Shown: one piece after another, positions 1-8,155 of the stretch
How the letters are laid out: the number at the start of each line of letters is the position of its first letter
Position numbering within the stretch: position 1 is the stretch's first letter
From: an uncultured Roseburia sp.
GTDB taxonomy: Bacteria > Bacillota > Clostridia > Lachnospirales > Lachnospiraceae
NCBI GenBank assembly: GCA_947070915.1
Contig: CAMTDY010000101.1
Location: forward strand, 1-10,413
Reading direction: 5' to 3'
DNA: 10,413 nucleotides
The notes under the pieces: generated by a model
What the model was told of the DNA's origin: nothing
The model's input: only the letters and a program-made list of their open reading frames with translations
Database searches by the model: none
Program-made: the position numbers and the translations under genes

Positions 1-37
1 CTATTTCGTTTCTATTTCTGTGCCATTGTTTATTACA

Positions 38-54
38 TTTTGCGGAAACTCAAG
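38..54 (+). repeat. 17-bp element, copy A (upstream of ABC/two-component operon)
   Basis: The sequence TTTTGCGGAAACTCAAG occurs here and again, inverted, at 10360-10376. Both copies read toward the gene that follows them: this one ends 132 nt before the ATPase start codon, the other 103 nt before der. The match stops sharply on both sides. It could be a shared regulatory site or part of a dispersed repeat; the sequence alone does not decide. The rest of 1-142 shows no convincing gene or RNA. Confidence 0.5.
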
Positions 55-142
55 ATATGCAGAATGACATCATGAAACATTGTGCGTGCCATACAGGACA
101 TTTTCCTTTCATCAGCTGTAAGTGTTATTATATCCCGCCCTG

Positions 143-151
143 TGCTATGAT
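143..151 (+). promoter_or_regulatory. Candidate extended -10 promoter for the transporter/two-component operon
   Basis: TGCTATGAT matches an extended -10 element (TG-N-TATAAT with one mismatch in the hexamer). The hexamer spaced 17 bp upstream (123-128, TGTTAT) is a poor -35, as is usual for extended -10 promoters. Transcription would start near 158, leaving a leader of about 30 nt. Two direct copies of ATCAGTA (155-161 and 163-169) lie in that leader, just ahead of the AAGGAGG ribosome site at 173-179. Confidence 0.4.
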
Positions 152-186
152 AAGATCAGTAAATCAGTACCGAAGGAGGCTATCAC

Positions 187-960
187 ATGGAACCAGTTCT
201 TCAGATTGAATCACTAAAAAAATATTATGGCAGATCTAGAAACCAGACAAAGGCATTGGATGGCATAACATTTCAAGTCATGCCTGGAGAATTTTTAGGC
301 ATAATGGGAAGCAGTGGATCCGGCAAATCCACACTGTTAAATTGTATCGCCGCCGTGATACAGCCCGGCAGCGGAAAAATCACAATGAATGGCAGAGAGA
401 TCCAGGCGCTCAAAGGAGCAGAACTGGCGGACTACCGCGGTAAAAAAATCGGATATTTATTTCAGAATTTTGAACTGTTGGAGCATCTGACGGGACGTGA
501 AAACATCCTGCTTCCCCTGTCCCTTCACGGTGTACCGGAATCCGAAAGCAGAAAAATTTTAGAACAGCTGGCATCTTATTTTGAGATCCAGGATGTCCTG
601 AACAAATTTCCTCCTCAGATGTCAGGCGGTCAGAGACAGCGGGTTGCAGCTGCCAGAGCATTGATCCTGAATCCGGATATCATTCTCGCCGATGAACCGA
701 CCGGCGCCCTGGATTCTAAAAATGCAAAAACTTTAATGGAAAAACTATCCGGATTAAATGAAAAAGAAAATTCTACGATCCTGATGGTAACCCACGATAC
801 CAATGCAGCCAGCTACTGTAAGCGCATCCTGTTTATCCAGGACGGTATTATTTTCCACGAGCTTCGCCAGAATCTTCCTGAAGAATCCCAGCAGGAATTT
901 TATTCACGGATCCTGAATGTGGTCGCTCAGCTGGGAGGAGGCAGTGCCAATGTTCTTTAA
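187..960 (+). CDS. ABC transporter ATP-binding protein, BceA/MacB-like (peptide-resistance type)
   Basis: Cytoplasmic ATPase that would energise the FtsX-type permease encoded next to it. Visible motifs are Walker A GSSGSGKST (residues 41-49), Q-loop Gln93, signature MSGGQ (145-149, Met replacing the usual Leu), Walker B ILADE ending at Glu170, the PTGALD D-loop and switch His203. The 257-residue length is normal for the family. AAGGAGG sits 7 nt before the ATG, supporting this start. The gene is first in a four-gene operon and its end overlaps the permease start by 11 nt, which suggests translational coupling. By family knowledge such pairs (BceAB, PsdAB, VraFG) remove or shield cell-wall targets from bacitracin-like or cationic peptides. 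The actual substrate cannot be read from the sequence. A lipoprotein-release role (LolD/MacB type) is much less likely, because a matching regulator and kinase follow. Confidence 0.93.
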   Translation: MEPVLQIESLKKYYGRSRNQTKALDGITFQVMPGEFLGIMGSSGSGKSTLLNCIAAVIQPGSGKITMNGREIQALKGAELADYRGKKIGYLFQNFELLEHLTGRENILLPLSLHGVPESESRKILEQLASYFEIQDVLNKFPPQMSGGQRQRVAAARALILNPDIILADEPTGALDSKNAKTLMEKLSGLNEKENSTILMVTHDTNAASYCKRILFIQDGIIFHELRQNLPEESQQEFYSRILNVVAQLGGGSANVL

Positions 961-3013
961 TTTGATGATTCGCAACAGCAAAAGAAACCGGAAAGAAAAC
1001 GGCTTATTTTTCAGCTCACTGATCGTATCAATCATTGCTTTTTATATGATACTGTCACTATCCCGCCAGGATGTTATGATCTTTTTGGCACAGATGGAAA
1101 ACGATGCCGTAAACAAACTGATGGGTATGATCCCTGTCTTCTACGGCATGACGCTGTTTATCCTGTTTTTCCTCATCTATTACGCCAGCAAATTTCAGCT
1201 GGAGCGACGCAGGCATGAATTTGGTGTCTATCTGATGCTGGGAATGCGACGCCGCAGATTGTTTGCCCTGCTGCTGGCAGAAGATCTCCGCAACAGCGTC
1301 ATCTCACTGATCATAGGGTTACCCAGCGGCCTATTGCTGTCGGAACTGACCAGCCTGATCACTGCCAGAATGGTAGGGATCGGAATCATACGCCACCAGC
1401 TCTCCTTCTCTTTACCCGCGGCATTATGGACGTCCATAGGATTTCTTCTCATCAAATTTACAGCATTTTTGATCCTGAGCGGAAAGATCAGCCGGCAGGA
1501 AATCGGCTCTCTTCTTGTGGAAACACCAGATGGGGCTAAAAGACAAATGCCCGCATTCACCTATGCAGTTTCTATCCTCGCAGGTATTTTCTGCCTGACC
1601 ATTGCCTACGCCGGCGCGATTCAGGGAGAGGCATGGACAGGTATCTGGCAGATGGCACGAACCCTTGTCCTTGGAATTTTCGGGACCTTCTCACTTTTTT
1701 GGGGCATCCGGTTTCTGATTGAAATTGTTGTAAGATCCGGAAACCGGGACCGGCAGCTCCATGTATTTAATTTTCGTCAGATACAGGAAAATGTGGTCCA
1801 CCGCTCCGGCAGCCTTGCCATCTGTTCCATACTTATATTAGCTGCCCTGTGCTGTTTCGGGGCAGGTATAGCGATCTCCCGTTTCTATGGAGAATCGGAG
1901 CAGCATGTACTGGACTATACTTTTAAAAACCCTGAAAATGAAAAAGATACGATGGTTATCCGGCAGATATTAGCAGACCACAGATTAGATTCGCGTTTTT
2001 CGCATTTATTTGAAATGAAAACCGGCTATATACGCACAACGGAAGACACCGAACATGCACTGCAGATGAAACCGCTTCTGGCCGCCCTGCGCGACATGCC
2101 TCCTTCCCAGGACAGACACGTGCTCCTCTACAATCTTGAACAGGAAACCTTCCCTCACATCATGTCGCTGAGCGGATACAATCAGCTCTTAAGCGCTGCC
2201 AGCCTGCCTGAACTTACCCTGGCACCAAATGAGGCTGCTATTTACATGGATCACGAATATGCAGCCTATAAAAGAAAAAAACTGCTGGACAATATCCTGA
2301 AAACAAGACCAGAAATCCGTCTGGATGAAAAAGTATTCCACCTCACAGGAACCGTCCAGACTACAAACCTGGTCACAGACCGTTCCATCGCGTTATCTTT
2401 TGCCTTAATCCTTCCAGATGAAATGTTTGAATACTATACCCAGGGGGACTACGATGTTTATCTCAATGGTATTCTGGCAAAGGATGAAACAGAAGATACA
2501 AGCCTTTTATCTGCCATATCAGAAATGAACACCCAGCTGAATAAGACAGGTCTGACCTATGAAAGCTATCTGCAGAACATAGGGCGGCAGTTATTTTATA
2601 TGGTGGCTGCCAGCTATATAACCATGTACCTGGCGATTATTTTCCTGATCATTTCAAATACGATCATTGGAGTACAATTTCTGATGAGCCAGCAGAAATC
2701 AAGCCGACGCTACCGGACACTCATACGCCTGGGCGCCCCTTATACTACTTTGTGCAGTTCCGCCAGGAAACAGATCAACTGGTATTTTGGCCTCCCCATT
2801 GTGGTTGCCGTCTTCAGCAGTCTGTTTGGCGTTCGATCTCTTCTCGCTGGAATTCTTTCATCCAGAGCCAAAAGCAGTCTGACTGAAATAATGATCGTAT
2901 CCGCTGCTATGATTTTAGCGCTGTGTGTGATAGAATATATCTACATCGTAACGGTTAAGCGCTCAAGCGACCGCTTTCTTTTGAAACTGATGGTACCGGA
3001 ACGGGAAGAATAA
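950..3013 (+). CDS. FtsX-family ABC permease, BceB-like, with large extracellular domain
   Basis: Membrane subunit of the transporter, 687 residues from the ATG at 950. That start is preferred over the upstream in-frame ATG at 917 because GGGAGGAGG (933-941) lies 8 nt ahead of it and the protein then begins in family style, just before the first helix. Hydrophobic segments fit the 10-helix BceB layout: about 20-37, 60-79, two between about 105 and 177, 204-224, 237-259 and 289-309. A hydrophilic domain of roughly 235 residues (310-546) follows, then three final helices near 547-577, 611-634 and 644-669. FtsX regions flank the outside domain. In known BceB proteins this outside domain sets peptide specificity, and the permease carries the stimulus to the kinase. 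Length is slightly above that of the Bacillus protein. The regulator starts 34 nt downstream. Confidence 0.9.
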   Translation: MFFNLMIRNSKRNRKENGLFFSSLIVSIIAFYMILSLSRQDVMIFLAQMENDAVNKLMGMIPVFYGMTLFILFFLIYYASKFQLERRRHEFGVYLMLGMRRRRLFALLLAEDLRNSVISLIIGLPSGLLLSELTSLITARMVGIGIIRHQLSFSLPAALWTSIGFLLIKFTAFLILSGKISRQEIGSLLVETPDGAKRQMPAFTYAVSILAGIFCLTIAYAGAIQGEAWTGIWQMARTLVLGIFGTFSLFWGIRFLIEIVVRSGNRDRQLHVFNFRQIQENVVHRSGSLAICSILILAALCCFGAGIAISRFYGESEQHVLDYTFKNPENEKDTMVIRQILADHRLDSRFSHLFEMKTGYIRTTEDTEHALQMKPLLAALRDMPPSQDRHVLLYNLEQETFPHIMSLSGYNQLLSAASLPELTLAPNEAAIYMDHEYAAYKRKKLLDNILKTRPEIRLDEKVFHLTGTVQTTNLVTDRSIALSFALILPDEMFEYYTQGDYDVYLNGILAKDETEDTSLLSAISEMNTQLNKTGLTYESYLQNIGRQLFYMVAASYITMYLAIIFLIISNTIIGVQFLMSQQKSSRRYRTLIRLGAPYTTLCSSARKQINWYFGLPIVVAVFSSLFGVRSLLAGILSSRAKSSLTEIMIVSAAMILALCVIEYIYIVTVKRSSDRFLLKLMVPEREE

Positions 3014-3047
3014 TTTTGTGACTGATAAATAACGGGAGGAAACTCGC

Positions 3048-3740
3048 ATGAAATGCATAGCAATCGTAGAAGATGAGAGGTTTATGAGGGAAGAGTTATC
3101 TGATATACTGCGTAAAGCTGGTTATAAAACAAAAGAAATTACCACGTTTAAAGATGCCACAGACCAGCTTCTCCGGCTGTCTCCCGATCTGGTCCTTCTG
3201 GATCTGAACCTGCCTGGGATGAGTGGATTTCAGATCTGCCGGGAAATCAAACGAAAAAGCTCAGTCCCCGTCCTTGTGCTTACCTCCCGTGACCAGATAC
3301 AAGATGAACTGCAGGCACTGGATCTTGGTGCCGACGAATATCTGACAAAACCCTGCAGAAAAGAACGTCTTCTGGCACGTGTGGCCAACGTAATGAAACG
3401 GTTTGAAGGCCGGTCAAATCTTCTGGAAGGTCCGGGATTCCTGCTGGACCGGCAGACCTATACACTGTATATCCATAACCGCTCTGCCGTCCTCCCCAAA
3501 AATCAGGGGAAAATACTGGAAGTGTTTTTGAACCATGGAGATGAGATCGTGACGAAAAAAGAACTGTGTATGGCGGTCTGGGAAACTTCTGAATTCATTG
3601 ACGAAAATGCGCTTCAAGTCAATCTGACACGTTTAAAAAAGACCATGACCAGCCTTATGATGTGCCAGCAGATCATTCCAGTCCGCGGAATCGGCTACCG
3701 GCTCACCACGAAAGGAGGGCATGATGAGACAGAACATTAG
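3048..3740 (+). CDS. OmpR-family response regulator, BceR-like
   Basis: Two-domain DNA-binding regulator of 230 residues. The receiver domain (about 1-118) has the acidic pocket Glu8/Asp9, the phosphoacceptor Asp52 in the LLDLNLPGMSG stretch, the switch Thr79 and the conserved Lys101 followed by Pro. A winged-helix output domain follows (about 125-222) with the recognition-helix region VNLTRLKKTM and the typical RGIGYRL wing. GGGAGG 8 nt before the ATG supports the start. The last codons overlap the kinase start by 17 nt, so the pair is probably translated together. It most likely receives phosphate from that kinase and activates the operon's own promoter, as known for BceRS-type systems. I could not find a clear inverted-repeat binding site upstream of 187, so autoregulation is inference. 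Confidence 0.92.
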   Translation: MKCIAIVEDERFMREELSDILRKAGYKTKEITTFKDATDQLLRLSPDLVLLDLNLPGMSGFQICREIKRKSSVPVLVLTSRDQIQDELQALDLGADEYLTKPCRKERLLARVANVMKRFEGRSNLLEGPGFLLDRQTYTLYIHNRSAVLPKNQGKILEVFLNHGDEIVTKKELCMAVWETSEFIDENALQVNLTRLKKTMTSLMMCQQIIPVRGIGYRLTTKGGHDETEH

Positions 3741-4782
3741 GTTTATCTCGCAGTATATTCCCTGGCTCCTGCTCCTTCTGGGGAACAATGCCTTTGCCGC
3801 ACTGCTTCTTTGGATCGCTGATATTCAGGCTTTTTATTCGATGATCACCGTGATCTTACTCACCACGTTCCTTTTCTTCTCTTTGATATGCGGCCTGCTT
3901 GTCCACCGGGAACAAAAAAGAAAGCAGGCATTTACCTCTTTTCTCCATGACCCGGAGGAACACCGGGAGGAGCTGCTGAAAATCCTCTGTCCGGCTCAGA
4001 GAGCACCTGTCCGTCTGCTGGGCAGAACGCTGCGGGATCAACAAAAGGCTTATGACAACCTGAAAATGCAGATCAACGATTATGAAGAGTATGTTGAATC
4101 CTGGGCCCATGAAACGAAAACTCCTCTTTCCCTTCTGACCCTGCTTCTTGATAACCACAGAGATGAGTTCCCAGCAGCCGTAGGCTCTAAACTGGATTAT
4201 ATCCGGAACCGTATGCAGGAATCCACCGACCAGATGCTCTTCTATGCCCGGCTAAAAAGCACAAGAAAAGATTATCTTTTTGAGCCTGTCCATATCCTGT
4301 CATGCATAGAAGAAGTACTGGATGATTACAAACCATTACTGGAAGAAAAACAGTTTCAGATCCAGTTCTCTATGTCAGATGATACGGTATATACAGACCA
4401 GAGAGGACTTCGGTTTCTCCTGCGGCAGATCATCAGTAATTCCATTAAATATTGTGGAAACAAGCCGGCATTGAACTTTACTTCTCTTAAAGAAAAGGGG
4501 CGTTTTATTTGCGCAATAAGAGACAATGGCATAGGCGTACGCGGCTGCGATCTGCCCTATCTTTTTGAAAAGGGATTTACTGGCGACTCTGGAAAAGAAA
4601 GAAAAAAAGCCACCGGAATGGGGCTGTATCTTGCCAAAGAGATGGCAAGGGAACTAAATATCACCTTACAGGTAAAATCAGAGTGGAAAAAGGGATTTGA
4701 AATACGGATCTATTTCCCTTTAGTCGACTCAATGGCAGAATTCAGGCAGAATTCGCATCAGGCGCCGTCGGCGCCAATTTGA
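3724..4782 (+). CDS. Sensor histidine kinase, BceS-like (intramembrane-sensing type)
   Basis: Membrane kinase with two N-terminal helices (about 12-32 and 39-61) and only a few residues between them. It therefore has no outside sensor domain, which is the hallmark of kinases that sense through a partner BceAB transporter. The catalytic half (numbering from the ATG at 3721) has phosphoacceptor His130 in ESWAHETKTPLS, N-box Asn240, G1 motif DNGIG (268-272), F-box LFEKGF and G2 motif GMGLYLAK. Tandem ATGs occur at 3721 and 3724; GGAGG (3714-3718) is only 2 nt from the first and 5 nt from the second, so I prefer 3724, a one-residue difference. Residues after about 336 go beyond the normal family end and are encoded by a tandem repeat and palindrome. 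The substrate peptide is unknown. Confidence 0.9.
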   Translation: MRQNIRFISQYIPWLLLLLGNNAFAALLLWIADIQAFYSMITVILLTTFLFFSLICGLLVHREQKRKQAFTSFLHDPEEHREELLKILCPAQRAPVRLLGRTLRDQQKAYDNLKMQINDYEEYVESWAHETKTPLSLLTLLLDNHRDEFPAAVGSKLDYIRNRMQESTDQMLFYARLKSTRKDYLFEPVHILSCIEEVLDDYKPLLEEKQFQIQFSMSDDTVYTDQRGLRFLLRQIISNSIKYCGNKPALNFTSLKEKGRFICAIRDNGIGVRGCDLPYLFEKGFTGDSGKERKKATGMGLYLAKEMARELNITLQVKSEWKKGFEIRIYFPLVDSMAEFRQNSHQAPSAPI

Positions 4783-4791
4783 ACCCTGCCT
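4734..4791 (+). repeat. Tandem repeat plus nested GC-rich palindrome at the kinase 3' end; possible terminator
   Basis: GGCAGAATTC occurs twice head-to-tail (4735-4744 region and 4745-4754). A palindrome follows: GGCGCCG-T-CGGCGCC (4761-4775), flanked by AATT (4750-4753 and 4776-4779) and by arms AGGCAG (4744-4749) and CTGCCT (4786-4791). On the plus strand the arms are followed by TTATTCTTATC, a modest U-rich stretch, so the fold could end transcription of the kinase operon. On the minus strand no U-run follows the structure. The kinase stop codon lies inside it. Compact palindromes of this kind resemble dispersed intergenic repeats, but copy number cannot be judged here. Confidence 0.5.
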
Positions 4792-4816
4792 TTATTCTTA
4801 TCTAAAACTTTCTTTT

Positions 4817-7012
4817 TTAATATTCCGGAACCACTGCCGGCATAAAGAAACGCTCCGCAAACAGTGATTTTACCAGTATATTATACTCTGACTTTGTAAG
4901 ACTTGACCGCATCTGGGCGAAAGTTCCCATCTCATCATAGTACTCACTGCTCATGCCAGAAATACTTTTTTCGCTGTCCGCGTCAAAGATCATGATCTTC
5001 TGGGCTCCGGAAGCATTGTTCCAGGTTCCCCAGTCTGCCAGGGAAGTACCGTTGGGGTTTCCGCTGGCGAGAAAATTACCAACATATTTCTGCATCAGTG
5101 TGGTGAGCGCCACCCGCCCCGGCTTATTGGAAGAGGCAATGGCATTGGGTGAATAATCTGCATAATTATTTTTATAGATCCCTCTTAAAAAATCTTTGCT
5201 GGCTCCGTGAAAGGCGCCGACATAGCGGCTGTAAAAGCCATCTGTTACACGGGAATCCGTCCCCCAGCGGAACCGGTAGGCATAGATATTACTGTGTGCC
5301 GTATCCTGACTGAGAAGTTCCGCCGTCTTTTCAATGTAATGTCCCGACTGCAGCATACTGCCATACTTGATCCCATTTGCCACCAGATTCATCATCTGGG
5401 AAGAAGAGGTAATACCTGCCACCTCATCCAGTTCGGAAGTCAGGCTTCCGCTCCAGGCAAAGGATGAAAACTCCGTGGCATCGCTGCCCAGGATCACAGG
5501 CACACGGTTATAATTCCCTGCTGAAATAACGGAGAATCCCTCCTTTGGGACCACCACGCCGTCATTGAAGCCCTGTGGAAATTTACCCAGCTTAAGGGCA
5601 GAGGATTTATACATATTAGCCACCTCTGAGGTGGAGAGACTATAAAAGAGATCACGGATGGTCTGGTCCGAAGCCTCCTTGAGATACTCTCTGGCATTTT
5701 TTTTATCAGAAAAGGTTCCCCTCTTCACCAGTATTGCCGCCAGCTTTTCCTCCACAGATTCCTCTCCCTCTTCATTGGTGCACGTATTGCAGCCGCCGCT
5801 GAAAATAACTGCCTTGTGAAAAAGCCCTCTCATGCCCGGCGAGATCATGCAGAGCAGGGCATTTCTCGCACCGGCAGAAAAACCAGACAATGTCACGTTT
5901 CCAGGATTTCCTCCAAAATTCCCAATCTCATCCCGAACCCAGGTAAGTGCTGCCTTCACATCCAGCAGTGTAAAATTACCGCTGTTCTCCTCCTCTGTTC
6001 CGTTCCGAAGTGCCGGATGGCTGAGATATCCAAAGGCTCCCAGACGATATTCCACAGAAACTACGATTGCGTTTGTCGCCGATACCATATTAGAAAAACT
6101 TACATCTGAGCTTCCGGAGGCATTTCCACCACCATGAAGATATACCATGACCGGGAGATTCTTTGCCCCGTTATTCGGCCGGTAAATATTTACATACAGA
6201 CAATCCTCTGTGCCAAGATAAGTGGTTCCATCGCTGTACTGTGCCGCCGGCTGTTTCACCGACACCGCATTCAGTGTTCCTCCCCATGCAGCCACAGGCT
6301 GAGGTGCTTTCCACCTGTTATTTCCTTCTGTGGAAGCACCGTAGGGAACTCCATACCACACCAGCGCTTTTCCATTGGCATCTTCAACTCCCTTCACTTT
6401 TCCTTTGGAAGTGGTGCGCACAAGCTCTGACTGGACTTTTATTTTAACCTTTTTCGTCGCATGACCATCCTTGGACTGGATGGTGATCACTGAACTTCCA
6501 CTTATTACCGCTGTCACACGCCCGCTTTTTGACACTGTAGCTACAGCCGGGTTGGACGAAGAATAGAACAATTTTTTATTTGATGCACTGGCTGGCGCCG
6601 CTGCCGCATTCAGCGCCGCCTTATCTCCCACATACATGTTTACTGTTTTGGACTTCACATTGATCTTTGAAACCTTTTTCCCCACCGTAACACGGACCGC
6701 CAGCATTTTTTTCTTTTTGCTGTTATACCCTCTGATATATGCCTTTCCCTTTTTTAATCCTTTGATCTTTTTATTGCCGATGATCTTTACAATTTTTTTA
6801 TTGCCGGATTTCCAGGTCAGATTCTTATATTTATTCTGATTTACTGAAGTGAGCGGATTTTTCCGGATGATCGTTGAGATCGTCGCCTTTTTCCCCTTCG
6901 TAATGGTGTAGGTGGGATTTTCTGCCGCCGAAACCCTGCTGCCGGCACAAAAGATTCCGATCCCCGCCAAAAATATTCCTGTCTTCACAAGCTGCTTCAC
7001 TTTTCTGTTCAT
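4817..7012 (-). CDS. Secreted type-B carboxylesterase with two N-terminal Ig-like (Big_2-like) domains
   Basis: Exported alpha/beta-hydrolase of 731 residues. The ATG at 7012 is chosen over one 27 nt upstream because GGAGG (7020-7024) lies 7 nt ahead and a signal peptide then begins directly: MNRK, a hydrophobic stretch, and a probable cut after VSA (residue 29). Residues about 33-113 and 114-196 form two lysine-rich Ig-like repeats; the second carries Big_2 features such as VGDKAALN and SSSNPAVATVS. The esterase domain follows (about 198-731) with EDCLYVNIY, oxyanion-hole HGGG (293-296), nucleophile Ser379 in GFSAG, probable acid Glu514 and His602 in GAFHG. All three triad residues are present, so it is probably active on an ester. 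The substrate is unknown. No LPXTG motif or membrane anchor is seen; the basic Ig-like part may hold it to the wall, which is inference. Confidence 0.9.
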   Translation of the reverse strand: MNRKVKQLVKTGIFLAGIGIFCAGSRVSAAENPTYTITKGKKATISTIIRKNPLTSVNQNKYKNLTWKSGNKKIVKIIGNKKIKGLKKGKAYIRGYNSKKKKMLAVRVTVGKKVSKINVKSKTVNMYVGDKAALNAAAAPASASNKKLFYSSSNPAVATVSKSGRVTAVISGSSVITIQSKDGHATKKVKIKVQSELVRTTSKGKVKGVEDANGKALVWYGVPYGASTEGNNRWKAPQPVAAWGGTLNAVSVKQPAAQYSDGTTYLGTEDCLYVNIYRPNNGAKNLPVMVYLHGGGNASGSSDVSFSNMVSATNAIVVSVEYRLGAFGYLSHPALRNGTEEENSGNFTLLDVKAALTWVRDEIGNFGGNPGNVTLSGFSAGARNALLCMISPGMRGLFHKAVIFSGGCNTCTNEEGEESVEEKLAAILVKRGTFSDKKNAREYLKEASDQTIRDLFYSLSTSEVANMYKSSALKLGKFPQGFNDGVVVPKEGFSVISAGNYNRVPVILGSDATEFSSFAWSGSLTSELDEVAGITSSSQMMNLVANGIKYGSMLQSGHYIEKTAELLSQDTAHSNIYAYRFRWGTDSRVTDGFYSRYVGAFHGASKDFLRGIYKNNYADYSPNAIASSNKPGRVALTTLMQKYVGNFLASGNPNGTSLADWGTWNNASGAQKIMIFDADSEKSISGMSSEYYDEMGTFAQMRSSLTKSEYNILVKSLFAERFFMPAVVPEY

Positions 7013-7144
7013 ATGTATGCCTCCAAATCTCCATGTCACGTCACTATGACATTCATGCTAACAGCCGGATAGGACAAAATTGTGGCAAATAAAAAAGATG
7101 CTCCCAAAAGAGAACACCTTCTTTGCTCAACGGAGGGATCGGAT
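7013..7144 (-). promoter_or_regulatory. gpsA-esterase intergenic region with weak promoter candidate and a dyad
   Basis: On the minus strand a TTGGGA (7102-7107) and CACAAT (7079-7084) pair is spaced 17 bp, each matching four of six consensus bases, and could drive the esterase gene. A run of six T (7091-7096) follows gpsA, but the stem before it is only about five base pairs, so I do not call a terminator. Nearer the start codon, TGTCA and TGACA arms (7034-7038 and 7047-7051) form a dyad that could be an operator. The esterase may instead be read through from gpsA. Confidence 0.3.
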
Positions 7145-8155
7145 CTATTTCCAGCTTAAGGACTGGTATTCAATGACCCGTTCCCTGAGAATCAGATCTT
7201 TTAATGCCTGTTCTGTAGGCTTATTATCAAATAAAACAGCATTGATCTGTTCTACGATCGGCATGCTGACATGATGTTTATTAGCCAGTTTCATGGCTGC
7301 CTTGGCACAGTTAACTCCTTCGACCACCTGGCGGATCTCCTGTTTTGCCTCCTCCAGTGTCTTACCCTTTCCGAGAAGATAACCGCAGTTATGGTTCCGG
7401 CTGTGGGTACTGGTACAGGTCACGATCAAATCTCCGATCCCTGACAGTCCAAAAAAAGTCTCCATTCTGCCGCCAAGTTCCATTCCCAGACGGCTGATCT
7501 CCACAATACCACGGGTCATTAACGCCGCTTTTGTATTGTCTCCAAGACCCATCCCGTCCAGAATACCCGCCGCCAGTGCAATCACATTTTTCAATGCCCC
7601 TCCCAACTCAATTCCCACAATGTCAGGACTGACATAGACACGGAAATTTTTTCCCATAAATACATCCTGGATAAAAGTCGCCGTTTTTTCGTCCTTCGCT
7701 CCGACTACGACTGTAGTAGGCATCTCCTTTGACACCTCTTCGGCATGGCTCGGACCAGATAAAACTGCCACTTTTGCTTCTGGAAGCACATCTTCCAATA
7801 TCTCACACAATGTCATCAGTGTATTGTCTTCAATTCCTTTTCCCACATTTACAATGATCTGGCCTGGTTTGATATAGGGCTTTGCCAGCTCAGCCGTAGA
7901 CCGCACAAAGGGCGATGCCACAGAAAACACAATGATATCCTGTTCCTGGCATGCCGCCGGAATCTCATCTACGATCTCGATGGAGTCTGGCAATTTTACA
8001 CCAGGCAGCCGTTCCACATGCTCTCTCTTTTCCCGGAGCATATCTGTCTCCGCTTTGATCTTCGACCACATGGTAACCTTATGCCCGTTATTGGCACACA
8101 AAATAGCGAGGGCAGTTCCCCAGCTTCCAGCACCCAAAAAACTAATCTTTTTCAT
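7145..8155 (-). CDS. gpsA: NAD(P)+-dependent glycerol-3-phosphate dehydrogenase
   Basis: Cytoplasmic enzyme that reduces dihydroxyacetone phosphate to sn-glycerol-3-phosphate, the backbone for phospholipids and the substrate of the neighbouring PlsY. The 336-residue protein has the nucleotide-binding GAGSWGTA loop (8-15), the VGKGIE stretch with Lys106, the catalytic-lysine region GGALKNVIALAAGI (Lys189), GLSGIGDLIVTC (236-247) and the SRN segment near 252. Length is typical. The start at 8155 is supported by GGAGG (8164-8168) 8 nt ahead and by the family-standard N-terminus MKKISFLGAGSWG. An in-frame ATG at 8209 would add 18 residues, but these are an out-of-frame reading of duplicated plsY sequence and are not expected to be native. 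It is the last gene of the der-plsY-gpsA operon and is now 88 nt from plsY because of the duplication. Confidence 0.95.
   Translation of the reverse strand: MKKISFLGAGSWGTALAILCANNGHKVTMWSKIKAETDMLREKREHVERLPGVKLPDSIEIVDEIPAACQEQDIIVFSVASPFVRSTAELAKPYIKPGQIIVNVGKGIEDNTLMTLCEILEDVLPEAKVAVLSGPSHAEEVSKEMPTTVVVGAKDEKTATFIQDVFMGKNFRVYVSPDIVGIELGGALKNVIALAAGILDGMGLGDNTKAALMTRGIVEISRLGMELGGRMETFFGLSGIGDLIVTCTSTHSRNHNCGYLLGKGKTLEEAKQEIRQVVEGVNCAKAAMKLANKHHVSMPIVEQINAVLFDNKPTEQALKDLILRERVIEYQSLSWK

Noticed and set aside
917..949. Upstream ATG at 917 extending the permease by 11 residues
   Set aside because: No good ribosome site precedes it, while GGGAGGAGG sits 8 nt before the ATG at 950; the added residues are just out-of-frame ATPase codons.
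5207..6447. Several plus-strand open frames of 86-101 codons opposite the esterase
   Set aside because: They overlap each other and an intact esterase coding region and show no recognisable domains or convincing ribosome sites.
6600..6920. AT-rich, lysine-codon-rich stretch suspected as foreign DNA
   Set aside because: It is explained by the lysine-rich Ig-like domains of the esterase, which remain in frame with the signal peptide and the catalytic part.
7089..7130. Possible intrinsic terminator after gpsA
   Set aside because: A six-T run is present on the minus strand, but the best stem before it is only about five base pairs and is not adjacent to the T run.
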